Source: Dugong dugon | Lineage: Eukaryota; Chordata; Mammalia; Sirenia; Dugongidae | Reading direction: 5' to 3' | Assembly (NCBI GenBank): GCA_030035585.1 | Contig: CM057465.1 | Coordinates: 6,237,001 to 6,301,000 of the forward strand | DNA: 64,000 bases | In this document: one piece after another, positions 47,521 to 59,238 of the stretch | Position numbering within the stretch: the stretch's first letter is position 1 | Layout: each line of letters opens with the position of its first letter | Position numbers and translations under genes: made by a program | Notes under the pieces: model-generated | Database searches by the model: none | What the model was told of the DNA's origin: nothing | What the model saw: only the letters and a program-made list of their open reading frames with translations

Positions 47521-49850
47521 GAATTGTTTTTTTCTAAGAGCGTGGAAACAAGACTTCTCTGGCTAGGATTGGTAACTCATTTTCATTCCACCCGGCTTTA
47601 TCATTCCATATATACTTTCAATGAGCAATGTTGCCAAGCCTTGTGCTAGATGTTGAAGATAGATCAATAAGAGATGTCCCAACCCGAAGGGTCTCACAGA
47701 GTATTAAGAGAAATGGGGCGGGGAGAGGGAGGGAGGCAAACAAGTGAGGTCCAGTTGATAATTGTTATGATAGAAGACTGGATAAACTGTGGTGGGAACA
47801 CTTCCAATATGTAAATAAACACCCTCTACATTCAGATTTGAAGAGGAGGAGTGTGTTTATAATATGGCACTTCTGACACTCTGCTAAATAGAATTTGAAG
47901 ACACAATAAACACCAGCAGCCAGAGTATGCAGGAAAAATGCATCTTGCACGAGCAAGTTACTTGGTGTCATTCAGTCTCAACATTTGATTGACTATATTC
48001 ATTCATTCCAAAAAGATTTTTTGAGTGCCTACTATGTCTCAGGCATTGGATTACCTAGCAGTGCCCAAGACTATTCAAAATATTTAACAATCTTTAGGCT
48101 AGCAGGATATCTCCCAATTTTTCCTTGAGGAGCAGCGATAGTAAAATCTATTGTCATACATGAACTCTCTGATCATATCTCCTACTAGTCTCTTACTCCT
48201 CCATTGTGCTTCACCCATACTAACTCCTGCTTGTACATTACTAGGCAAAGTACTCTCCTGCCTCAGGACTTTGCACATGCTGTTCCTTTGGCATGGAACA
48301 CCTTCAGTACTCCCCCCTTCCCCACCATACCATCATGGCTTTCTTCCTTACATCCTTCAAATATCTGCTCAAGTGGTCTTTTAATGATGTTCTCTGATCA
48401 ATCTCTTTAAAACTGTAATACCAGTACCAGTTGCTGTCGAGTCGATTCCAACTCATGGAAACCCCATGGGTGTCAGAGTAGAACTGTGCTCCATAGGGTT
48501 TTCAAGGGCTGATTTTTTGGAAGTAGATCACCAGGTCTTTCTTCCAAAGTGCCTCTGGGTGGCCTTGAACTTCCTACCTTTCTGTCAGAAACTGAGTGCA
48601 TTAACCGTTTGTACCACCCAAGGACTCCTGTTTTTTTTTTTTTTGTTGTTGTTGTTATTGTTGTTCTCCATAGTACTTCTCATTCTCTATAATATATAGT
48701 CTGCTTAACTATTTTATTATGTGTTTCCCCTGTTAGATTGTAAGCTCCACAAGGTCAGAGATTTTTGTCTATTTTGTTTGCTTTTGTATCTCTAGCACCT
48801 AGAAAAGGTCCTATTATGTGGTAAGTGCTCAATAAATATGAGCTGAATAAATTAACAAAGAATATTTTTTAAAAATTAATTTTCAGAGAGGAGAAAGGAA
48901 ACACCATGCCTCTAAAAGAAGGTGCAAAATCCAAAAAGTAGAGGAAAGATGGATGGAAAGTGAGGGAGAAAAACATTAAGGAAGAAGATTTAAAAACAGA
49001 GAGAGAGACATTAATAAGACAGACAAAAAGTACAAGGGCAAGTAGAAGAAATGAGGAAATTAAACGAGGCCAACGGTAGGTGTTATTGACTGCCTGGAAT
49101 CAACTAGAGGATTTCAACCTTGACTGAACTGACAGAACCAAGTTAATATTTCACTTGAGCTAACTGGATTTTTTTGTGTTATATAACTGTTTGCCTTAGA
49201 TAAACCAGATGAACATGCCACCATGTTGATTAAACTTCAGATGAAATTTGCGATATAAATTTGTGTCTTTAGCCCATTGCAGAAAAACTGGATCAACAAT
49301 GATTCAGTAATTAAGAAAGAAAGGATGGAAGGAAGAAGAAGAAAGAGAGAAAGCAGAGGAGAAAGTAGTACAAGGCAAAAACCTGTTTAGACCAAAGGAC
49401 ATGGTTTTGGCAAAGAAAAGACAGAGGAATAATTGAAAACTGGTAAAGAGAACGAAAGATGAGTGACAGAGGTATGGAAAAAGTCTTGTTTGTGCTGGCC
49501 CCTCCGTCTGAAACCATCCTTACCATCTCTGCCTGTAATTCTCTCCCTAGAAGGCTTACGTCATATACCACCTATTCCACAAAACCTCATGTGTCAGTCA
49601 GGAAAAGCTCTCCTCAGTCTATACCGCTTTTGGCACTGAATCTCCATGGTACTGTACTATGTACATGTGTTTATGTACCTGTCCTCCCCCCATCTGAGGC
49701 CCCTCAAGGCAAGGACTTTGTTTTCCTTATCCCATACAGCACAAAGTTCAGGGTATTGTGCTAAAAGCAATTCTGCATTTGTTGAACTGAAAACTTTGGG
49801 TATTGAGAAAAAGGAGGAAAAAAATAACAGAATCATGTAATTGTTAAGAG
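47521..49850. other. Intergenic DNA upstream of ATXN10
   Basis: L2 and MIR remnants, an AfroSINE, and purine-rich unique sequence (48870-49450). No plus-strand first exon or other gene that could share the CpG-island promoter was found. Confidence 0.5.
48423..48632 (-). mobile_element. AfroSINE, long form, inside an L2 end
   Basis: TTGCTGTCGAGTCGATTCCA to TTGTACCACCCAAGGACTCC. L2 3' end sequence continues on both sides (48150-48420 and 48670-48860). Confidence 0.82.
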
Positions 49851-50075
49851 CAGGAATCTGCAGACTCTGGTCTGCAAGCCAATTTGTACCCACCACCTAT
49901 TTTTGTAAATAAAATTTTGTTGGAAACTTATCATGCTTATTCATTTATGTAGCATCTATGGCTGCTTTGGTGCTACCACAGCGGAGCTGAATAGTTGTGG
50001 CAGAGACTATATGGCCTACAAAGCCCAGGTTGTTTACTATTTGGTCCTTTGTAGAAAAGATCTGCCAACCTCTGG
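49850..50075 (-). repeat. Old nonautonomous DNA-transposon-like repeat
   Basis: Third copy (ATAAAATTTTGTTGGAAACT...TTTGGTCCTTTGTAGAAAAG), in the same orientation as the copy at 18125. Confidence 0.55.
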
Positions 50076-50109
50076 TTAAGAGCATAGGCTCTGGAGTCAG
50101 ACACATCTT

Positions 50110-51215
50110 GATTTCAAGACTTACTATCAAGCTACAGTCATCAAGACACCGTGGAATTGGCATAAGGATAAACGGATAGACATATAGATCAATGGAACAG
50201 AACAGAGAGTACAGAAATAAATCCGCACTTATATGATCAGTTAGTTTTTGATAAAAGTGCCAACATAATTCAAAGGGGAAATCAATGAGATGCCACTATA
50301 CACCCACTGGAAAGGCTAAGGTTAAGAAAACAATAACAAGTGTTGAGGAGCAACCAGAACTCGTACCTTGCTGGTGGGAATGCAAATGTGTGTGGCCAGT
50401 TTGCAAAACAGTATGGCAGTGCCTTAAAAAGTTGAACGTACACTTACAATATGTCTCAGCATTTTCACTTATGTCCACACAAAGACATGTATACGAAGGT
50501 TCCTGGTAGCATGATTCTTCATACCCAAAAATTGGACGAAACCCAAATGTCCATCAACTGGTGAAGGGATAAACAAATTGTGGTATATCCATACAATGGA
50601 ATGCTACTCAGCAATAAAAAATAACAAAATGTTACCACATGTAACGATGTGAAAGAATATCAAAAAATACTAAATGAAAGACGTCAAACACAAAAGAGTA
50701 TGTACTGTATAATCCTGTTTATATGAAATTCTAGAAAAGGCAAAACAATAGAGCTAGAGAAGGAGGCCTAATGGCACAATGGTTAAAGTGCTCAGCTGCT
50801 AACTGAAAAGTCAGAGGTTCAAACCCACAAGCCACTCCATGGAAGAAAAGACCGACTATCCGCCCCCGTAAAGATCACAGTGTAGGAAACCCCATGGGGC
50901 AGTCCTACTCTGTTCTGTAGGGTCATTATGAATCAGATGGACTCGACGGCACAAAATAACAACCGCATAGTACAGGAAAGCAGATCAGTGGTTGCACTGG
51001 GGCAGGGGTGAGGGGAGAAGGTTGAGTGTGAGGGGACACGAGGAAACTTAGGGTGAGGGAACTGTTCTATATCTTGACCGTGATGGTGGTTACCGGTTGT
51101 ATACAATTACTAACCGTCATCGAAGTATACACTTTGAAAAGGTGAATTTTCCTGTATGTAAATAATAGCTCAGTGAAAAAATTCAATAACAATAAAAGGC
51201 ATGACTGGCCATGGT
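50110..51215 (+). mobile_element. Old L1 3' end split by an AfroSINE
   Basis: Contains AGATCAATGGAACAGAACAGAG, ACAATGGAATGCTACTCAGC and GGTTACCGGTTGTATACA-like 3' UTR text. The AfroSINE at 50757-50967 splits it. No intact frame. Confidence 0.75.
50757..50967 (+). mobile_element. AfroSINE, long form, inside an L1 3' end
   Basis: GGCCTAATGGCACAATGGTT head, CCCGTAAAGATCACAGTGTA middle, and GATGGACTCGACGGCACAAA tail. Confidence 0.85.
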
Positions 51216-51699
51216 GGATAACTGGCAGCAGACTTCCATCCTGCTATAAGCAACTAGAAGACTCAATGAAATATATTTAAAAAAAAATTTTTTTCAGATC
51301 CTGAATGATAGGCAACATAGGACTGTGAGCCCTGAGAGAACAGAAATATATGAAGATACTGCTGCTCACCCTGGCTTTCTGCCTGGACACACTTTGCAAA
51401 TCACAGCACAAGAAGCAGAGGTTCAGGAGAGCAAGACCCTCTCATTGAGCTGAAGAGACTAAGATCAGTTTGCAAACTGAGGTGGCTGGAATTTGCAGAG
51501 ATGGAAGCTCTGCAGAGAAAGAACTCCAGAAATCAGATAGGCATCTTCTTGAGTCTCTGGCTAAATATTAAACTGTGCATGCACAGATGAGATTCCACGA
51601 AGCAAGACAAAGAACAACTATCAGGGAACTGTAAGCTTAAAAATCCCAAGAGCTCACACAGGGCTGAGAGATGTTTGAGATCTGACCAGTCAGACACAT

Positions 51700-51985
51700 T
51701 CAACAACACGGAAGAACCTCGTAACCATTATTATAAGTGAAAGAAGTCAGAGAAAAAAGACTACGTAATGTATGATTCCGTTTATATAAAATTTCTAGAA
51801 AAGGCAAAAACTATACAGACAGTAAGCAGATCTGTATTTGCCTGGGGTGGGGGTGGGAACAGGGATAGACTGAAAGTGAACAGAAGGGAAATTTGGGGGG
51901 TAATGAAAGTGTTATGAAAGTGTGATAGTTGCACAAACAAATAAATTGACCAAAATTCATCAAATTGTTAGAGGATAAAAAAGCT
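51700..51985 (+). mobile_element. L1 3' UTR fragment
   Basis: About 290 bp of decayed L1 3' sequence (ATAAGTGAAAGAAGTCAGAG; CTGGGGTGGGGGTGGGAACA), unconnected to a coding part. Confidence 0.6.
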
Positions 51986-52327
51986 CCTGGCATGCTAATG
52001 GGCCCAGGCAGATATGGAGCCCCTGATCATGGCATCAAGTGACCATGTGGCCAATACTGCCCACCAGGGGCTGGATTCTATTAGACCCTCCAAGGGTACA
52101 ACAGCAATTCATTATAAGATGGAAGTGGTACATCCGGGATTGACTGCTAGCAGGGCCAGAGGCAAAAGTAAGCTGCATGAGCAAGCACCCCAAACTCTCA
52201 AGTCATCCAACACTGATGCACGGAAACATGTCCTTCCCTAAGCTCTCATCTATGGCCACATGGGCTGGGGTCCCTTATGATCAGATAGAGAAGGAAAAAA
52301 AGCAAACTTGGTTCACAGATGGGATTG

Positions 52328-52879
52328 CTTGGTGCATTTGTTTCTGATGGCTACTATAACAAATTACCACAAATTTAGTGGCTCATAACAGTACAGGTGT
52401 ATTCTCTTACACTTCTGGAGGTCAGAAGTCTAAAATGGGTCTCACCTGGCTATAAATGAGGTATCAGGAGGGCTGTGTTCCTCATGGAGGCTCGAGGGGA
52501 GAATCTGTTTCCCTGCCTTTCCAGCTTTAGAGACCATCCACTTACCTTGGCTTGTGGCCCCTTTCTCCATCTTCAAAGCGAGCAACAGTGAGTTAAGGTC
52601 TTCTCATACCACCATCTCTCTGGTTCTTTGCTTTCTTCATCAGATCTCCTTCTGTGACTCTGGCACTGACTCTCCTGTCTCTCTTTTTTACTTATAAGGA
52701 CCCTTGTGATTACCCATGGACACACCTGGATAATCTAGGATAATCTGCCCATGTTAAGGTCATATGATTAGCAACCTTAATTCCATCTGCAACCTTACTT
52801 CTCCCTTGCCATGTAATGTAAAATATTCTGAGTATTAGAACATGGACATCTCTGAGGGAAGAATTATTCTGCCTACCAC
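52328..52879 (-). mobile_element. MLT1-type MaLR LTR, minus strand
   Basis: ATAACAAATTACCACAAATTTAG at one end and TTATTCTGCCTACCACG at the other are the reverse complement of the LTR type seen at 17249-17715. No matching internal part adjoins it, so it is probably a solo LTR. Confidence 0.75.
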
Positions 52880-53475
52880 GATTGACATGTGGGTACAAGC
52901 CGAAAGTGGACTATGGCTATACTGCAGCCCATTCAGGGATGGCTTTGAAAGACAGCAATGAGGTAAAATCTTAAGGGGCAGAGCTTAGAGTGGTGTGCCT
53001 GGTCACGTGGAAAGAGAAGGGGTCCAAGGTTAGAATAATACAGATTCATGGGCAGTGGCAAATGGCTTGGCTGCTTGGTCAGAGGCCTGAAAGAAGAAAT
53101 ATCAGAAGATTGGGAACAAGAAGAGCTAAGGAAGAAGCAAATGGATGAACCTAAGGGAATAGGCACCAAGAATAGAGATCTCTGTATCACATGTCAATAC
53201 CTACCAGGGAGTATCCAATACGGAAGAGGCAATAAACACTTAAGAAGACAGAATGACTTTAGCCACTACTGTTTGTCATCAGCCACCCTGGAACTGGCAC
53301 AATGTTCTCAGGGAATAATTAGTCATGGTGGCAGGGACTGAGGCTATGCACGGGCTCAACAGCATGAGTGACCATTCATTACAACCGGTCTTCCCAATGC
53401 CACCGTCAAATGTCAACCTGTCAGCAACTGAGACCAATGCTGAGGCCCCAATACGGCACCATTCCACAAGGAGAC

Positions 53476-53989
53476 TGTCATAGTCATCTAGCACTGCTAT
53501 AACAGAAATAACACAAGTGGATGGCTTTAACAAAGAGAAATTTATTCTCTCACTGTTCAGTAGGCTAGAAGTCTGAATTCAGGGCGCTGGCTCCAGGGGA
53601 AGGCTCCCTTTCTCTGTTGGCTCTGGAGGAAGGTCCTTGTCCTCAGTCTTCCTCTGGTCTGGGAGCATCTCAGAGCAGGAACCTCAGGTCCAAAGGACGC
53701 GCTCTGCTCCCAGCACTGCTTTCTTGGTTGTATGAGGTTCCTATGTCTCTCTGTTTGCTTCTCTTTTATGTCTCAAAAGAGACTGGCTTAAGACACTATC
53801 TAATCTTGTAGATCTCATCCATATAACTGCCACTAATCCATCTCATCTTATTACATCTTAGTGATAGAATATACAACACATAGGGAAATCATATCAGATG
53901 ACAAAATGGTAGACAATCATACAATACGGGGAATCATGACCTAGCCAAGCTGACAGATATTTCTGGGGAACACAATTCAATCCATGACA
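53476..53989 (-). mobile_element. Solo LTR of the MaLR type seen at 59.2 kb
   Basis: Runs from TGTCATAGTCATCTAGCACT to TTCAATCCATGACA, with TG and CA ends and 5-bp flanks GAGAC and AAGAC (one mismatch). The stretch TATAACAGAAATAACACAAGTG is the reverse complement of the LTR end at 59.6 kb. Confidence 0.72.
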
Positions 53990-54124
53990 AAGACCAAGCA
54001 AGCACTTGATGGCAAGTTGACTCCATTGAACCCCTACCACCCTGTTAGAGGCAGCCATCCATCTTTACTGGAATAAATGCATATTCCACTTATGAGTTTG
54101 CTTTTCATATCCACAGGATTTGAG

Positions 54125-56721
54125 CTAGCATTACTATCCAAAAGTTTACAATGCTGTCAGAGATAGGATAACATCTATATGCCTAAAAAGAAAACAAGTT
54201 AACGAGACTACTATTCAAATTTGCACGCCAAGCACTAAGGTGAAAGATGAAGAAACTGAAGATTTTTACCAACTTCTGCAATCTGAAATTGATCAAACAT
54301 GCAGTCAAGATGCACTGATAATAACCAGCAATTGGAATGTGAAAATCGGAAACAAAGAAGGATCTGTAGTTGGAAAATATGGCCTTGGTGATAGAAAAGA
54401 TGCCATAGATTGCATGATAAATTTTGCAAGATCAATGACTTCTTCATTGCAAATACCTTTTTTCCACAACATAAATGACGATTATACACGTGGACCTCAT
54501 TGGATGGAATACACAGGAATCAAATCAAAATTGACTGCATTTGTGGAAAGAGATGATGGAAAAGCTCAATATCATCAGTGAGAACAATGCCAGGGGACGA
54601 CTATGAAACAGACCATCAATTACTCATATGCAATTTCAAGTTGAAGCTGAAGAAAATTAGAACAACTCCACGAGAGCCAAAGTACGACCTTGACTATATC
54701 TCACCTGAGTTTAGAGACCATCTCAAGAATAGATTTGACACATTGAACACTAATGACCAAAAACCAGACAAGATGTGCAAGGACATCATGCCTGAAGAAA
54801 GCAAGAGGTCATTAAAAAGACAGAAAGAAAGAAAAGACCAAAATGGATGTCAGAAGAGACTCTGAAACTTGTTCTTGAACATAAGGTAGCTAAAGTGAAA
54901 GGAAGAAATGAAGTAAAAAAACCGAACAGACGATTTCAAAAGGGTGGCTCCAGAAGACAAAGTATTATAATGAAATGGGCAAAGACATGGAGACAGAAAA
55001 CCAAAAGGAAAGAATACGCTCAGCATTTCTCAAGCTGGAAGAACTGAACAAAACATTCAAGCCTCGAGTTACAATATTGAAGGATTCTACCAGGAAAATA
55101 TTAAACTAGGCAGGAAGCATACAGAGAAGATGGGAGGAATACAGAGTCACTATACCAAAAAGAACTGGTCGATGTTCAACCATTTCAGGAAGTAGCATAT
55201 GATCAGGAACCGATGGTACTGAAGGAAGAGATCCAAGCTTCACTGAAGGCATTGACGAGAAACAAGGCTCCAGGAATTGACGGAATACCAATTGAGATGT
55301 TTCAACAAACTGATGCAGAGCTGGAAATGCTCACTAGTCTATGCCAAGAAATTTGTAAGAGAGCTACCTAGCCAGCCAACTGGAAGAGATCCATATTTAT
55401 GCCTATTCCAAAGAAAGGTGATCCAACAGAAAGCAGACATTATTCAACAATATCATTAATACCATATGCAAGTAAAATTTTGCCGGAGATCATTCAAAAG
55501 TGGTTGCAGCAACGCATTAACAGGGAACTGCCAGAAATTCAAGCCAAATTCAGAAGAGGACGTGGAACCAGAGATATCATTGCTGAAGTCTGAAGTCAGA
55601 TGAATCCTGGCTGAAAGCAAAGAATACAAGAAAGATGTTTACTTGTGTTTTATTGACTATGCAAAGGCATTCGACTGTGTGGATCATAAGAAATTATAGA
55701 TAATGTTATGAAGAATGGGAATTCCAGAACACTTAATTGTGCTCATGGGGAACCAAGAGGCAGTCATTCGAACAGAACAAGGGGATACTGTGTGGTTTAA
55801 AGTCAGGAAACGTGTGTGTCAGGATTGTATGCTTTCAACATACTTATTCAATCTGTATGCTGGGCAAATAACCTGAGAAGCTAGACTGTACGAAGAAGAA
55901 CAGAACATCAGGATTGGAGGAAGACTCATTAACAACTTGCATTATGCAGATGGCGCAACCTTTCTTGCTGAAAGTGAGGAGGACTTGAAGTACTTACTAA
56001 TGAAGATCAAAGACCACAGCCTTCAGTATGGATTACACCTCAACATAACGGAAACAAAAATCCTCACAACTGGACCAATAAGCAACATTATGATAAGCGG
56101 AGAAAAGACTGAAGTTGTCAAGGATTTCATTTTACTTGGACCCACAATCAACACCCATGGAGGCAGCAGTCAAGAAATCAAACAATGCATTGTGTTGGGC
56201 AAATCTGTGGCAAAAGACCTCTTTAAAGTGTTAAAATGCAAAGATGTCACCTTGAAAACTAAGGTGCCCCTGACCCATGCCATGGTGTTTTCAATTGCCT
56301 CATACGCATGTGAAAGCTGGACAATGAATAAGGAAGACTGAAGAAGAATTGATACCTTTTAATTATGGTGTTGTTGAAGAATATTGAATATACTGTGAAC
56401 TGCCAAAAGAATGAACAAATCTGTCTCGGAAGAAAGTACGGCCAGAATGCTCTTTAGAAGCAAGGATGGTGAAACTAAGTCTCACATACTTTGGACATGT
56501 TATCAGGAGGGATCAGGCCCTGGAGAAGGACATCATGCTTGGCAGAGGGTCATCAAAAAAGAAGAAGCCCCTCAACGAGATGGACTGACACAGTGGCTGC
56601 AACAATGGGCTTAAGCATAACAACGATTGTGAGGATGGCACAGGACCAGGTAGTGTTTTCTTCTGTTTTACAAAGAGTTGCTATGAGTCGGAACTGAGTC
56701 GACAGCACCTAACAACAACAT
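54125..56721 (+). mobile_element. RTE LINE, left arm of an inverted pair
   Basis: A copy of about 2.6 kb lacking roughly the first 0.6 kb. It runs from the endonuclease (KDEETEDFYQLLQSEIDQTC near 54250-54310; NWNVKIGNKEGSVVGKYG near 54330-54380) through the palm (HYADGATFLAESEEDL near 55938-55985) to the tail ACCTAACAACAACAT. The catalytic box has YADG for YADD. Frameshifts and stops break the frame several times. Its tail abuts directly on the oppositely oriented copy that begins at 56722. Confidence 0.87.
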
Positions 56722-59238
56722 GTTGAGGTGCAATCCACACGGAAGACTGTAGTTTTCAATTTTCATCGGCGTTTCAAGTCCTCTTTCAGCAAGCAAGGTT
56801 GTGTCATCTGCATAATGCAGGTCGTAAATGAGTCTTCCTCCAATCCTGATGCCACACTCTTCTTCATATAGTCCAGTTTCTCAGATTATTTGCTCAGCAT
56901 ACAGATTGAGTAAGTATGGTGAAAGGATACAACCCTGATGCACAACTTTCCTGACTTTAACAGCGTGGTATCCCCTTGTTCTGCTTGAATAACTGCCTCT
57001 TGGTCTATGTACTAGTTCTGCATGAGCACAATAAAGTGTTCTGGAATTCCTATTCTTTGCAATGTTATCTGTAATTGGTTATGATCCACACAATCAAATG
57101 CCTTTGTGTAATCAATAACACACAGATAAACATCTTTCTGGTATTCTCTGCTTTTGGCCAAGATTCATCTGACATCAGAAATAATACCCCTCCTTCCATG
57201 ATCTCTCCTGAATCCGGCCTGTATTTCTGGCAGTTCCCTACTGATACACTCCTGCAACTGCTTTTGAATGATCTTCAGCAAAATTATACTTGTGTGTAAT
57301 ATAATGATATTGTTCAATAATGTCTGCTTTCTGTTGGATCACCTTTTTTTGGAATTGGCACAAATATGGTTCTATTCTAGTCAGTTGGCCAGGAAGCTGT
57401 CTTCCAATTTTCTGGACATAACCAAGGAACACCTGTAGCACTGCATCTGTTTGTTGAATCATCTCCATTGGTATATTCCGTCAATCCCGGAGCCTTGTTT
57501 TTAGCCATTCCCTTCAGTGCAGCTTGGGCTTCTTCCTTCAGTACCATCAGTTCTTGATCACATGCTACCTCCTGAAATGGTTGAACGTCGACCAATTCTT
57601 TTTGATACAGTGACTCTGTGTAGTCTTCCATCTTCTTTGGATGCTTCTCGCCTCATTTAACATTTTCTGCGTAAAATCCTTCAATATTGTAACTCGAGTC
57701 TTGAATTTCTTCTTCAGTTCTTTCAGCTTTAGAAATGCTGAGCATGTTCTTTGCTTTTGGTTTTCTGTCTCCATGTCCTTGCACATTTCATTATAATACT
57801 TTATTTTGTCTTCTGGAGCCACCCTTTTGAAATCTTCTGTTCAGCTCTTTTATTTCATTTCTTCCTTTCACTTTAGCTACTCTACGTTCAAGAACAAGTT
57901 TCAGAGTCTCTTCTGACATCCATTTTCGTCTTTTGTTTCTTTCTTGTCTTTTTAACAACCTTTTGCTTTCTCCATGTATGATGTCCTTGATTTCATCCCA
58001 CGACTTGTCTGGCCTTTGGTCATTAGTGTTCAATGTGTCAAATCCATTCTTGAGACAGTCTCTAAATTCAGGTGAGATATACTCAAGTTTGTATTTTGTT
58101 TCTGGTGGACTTGTTCTAATTTTCTTCACATTCACCTTGAACTGGCATACATGCAATTGATGATCTGTTCCTCAGTTGGCCCCTGGCCTTGTTCTCACTG
58201 ATGATATTGAGGTTTTCCATCATTTCTTTCCACAGATGTAGTTGATTTGATTCCTGTGTATTCCATTCAGCAAGGTCCATGTGCCTAGTCGATGTTTATG
58301 TTGCCAAAAAATGATATTTGCAATGAAGAAGTCATTGGTCTTGCAAAATTCTATCATGCGATCTCTGGCGTCGTTTCTATCACCAAAGTCATATTTTCCA
58401 ACTACAGATCCTTCTTTGTTTCCAACTTTCACATTCCAATCACCAGTTATTATCGATGCATCTTGATTCCATGTTTGGTCAACTTCAGACCAAAGAAGTT
58501 AGTGAAAATTTTCAATTTCCTCATCTTTGGCGTTAGTGATTGGTTGGTAAATATGAATAATAGCTGTGTTAACTGTCCTTCCTTGTAGGTGTATGGATAT
58601 TATCCTACCACTGACAGCATTGTACTTCAGGATAGATCTTGAACTGTTCTTGATGATGATTGTGATGCCATTCCTCTTCAAGCTGTCATTCCCAGCATAG
58701 TAGACCACATGATTATCTGATTCAAAATGGCCAATACCTGTCCATTTCAGCTCACTAATGCCTAGGATATAGATCTTTATGTGGTCCACTTCATTTTTGA
58801 CAACTTCCAATTTTCCTAGATTCATACTTTCTACCTTCCATGTTCTGATTATTAATGGATGTTTGCAGCTGTTTCTTCTCATTTATAGTCATGCCACATC
58901 AGTCAATGAAGGTCCCGAATGCTTGACTCCATTCATGTTATTAATGTCAACTCTACTTTGAGGAGACAGCTCTTTCCCAGTAGTATTTTGAATGTCTTCC
59001 AACCTGAGGGCTCATCTTTTGGCACTATAAAAAACAATGTTCCACTGCTATTCATAGGTTTTCAATGGCCATTTTTTTCACAAGTAGACTGTCAAGTCCT
59101 TCCTCCTAGTCCGTCTTAGTCCACTGAAACCTGCACCATGGGTGACCGTGCTGGTATCTGAAATACTGGTGGTGTGTTTTCCAGCATCACAGCAACACAC
59201 AAGCCACCACAGTATGACAAGTTGACAGATGTGTGGGG
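56722..59238 (-). mobile_element. RTE LINE with complete 5' end, right arm of an inverted pair
   Basis: On the minus strand this copy begins CCCCACACATCTGTCAAC at 59238, matching the 5' end of the copy at 12142. It carries the endonuclease with MRRNSCKHPLIIRTWKVESM near 58882 and FESDNHVVYYAGNDSLKRNG. It proceeds through linker and palm, and stops abruptly near 56722 at GGATTGCACCTCAAC. The last 0.6 kb or so is missing, so there is no RTE tail on this copy, which is unusual for a LINE. The 127-residue open stretch (58882-58502) is among the longest endonuclease remnants in the window. It interrupts the LTR that resumes at 59239. Confidence 0.86.
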
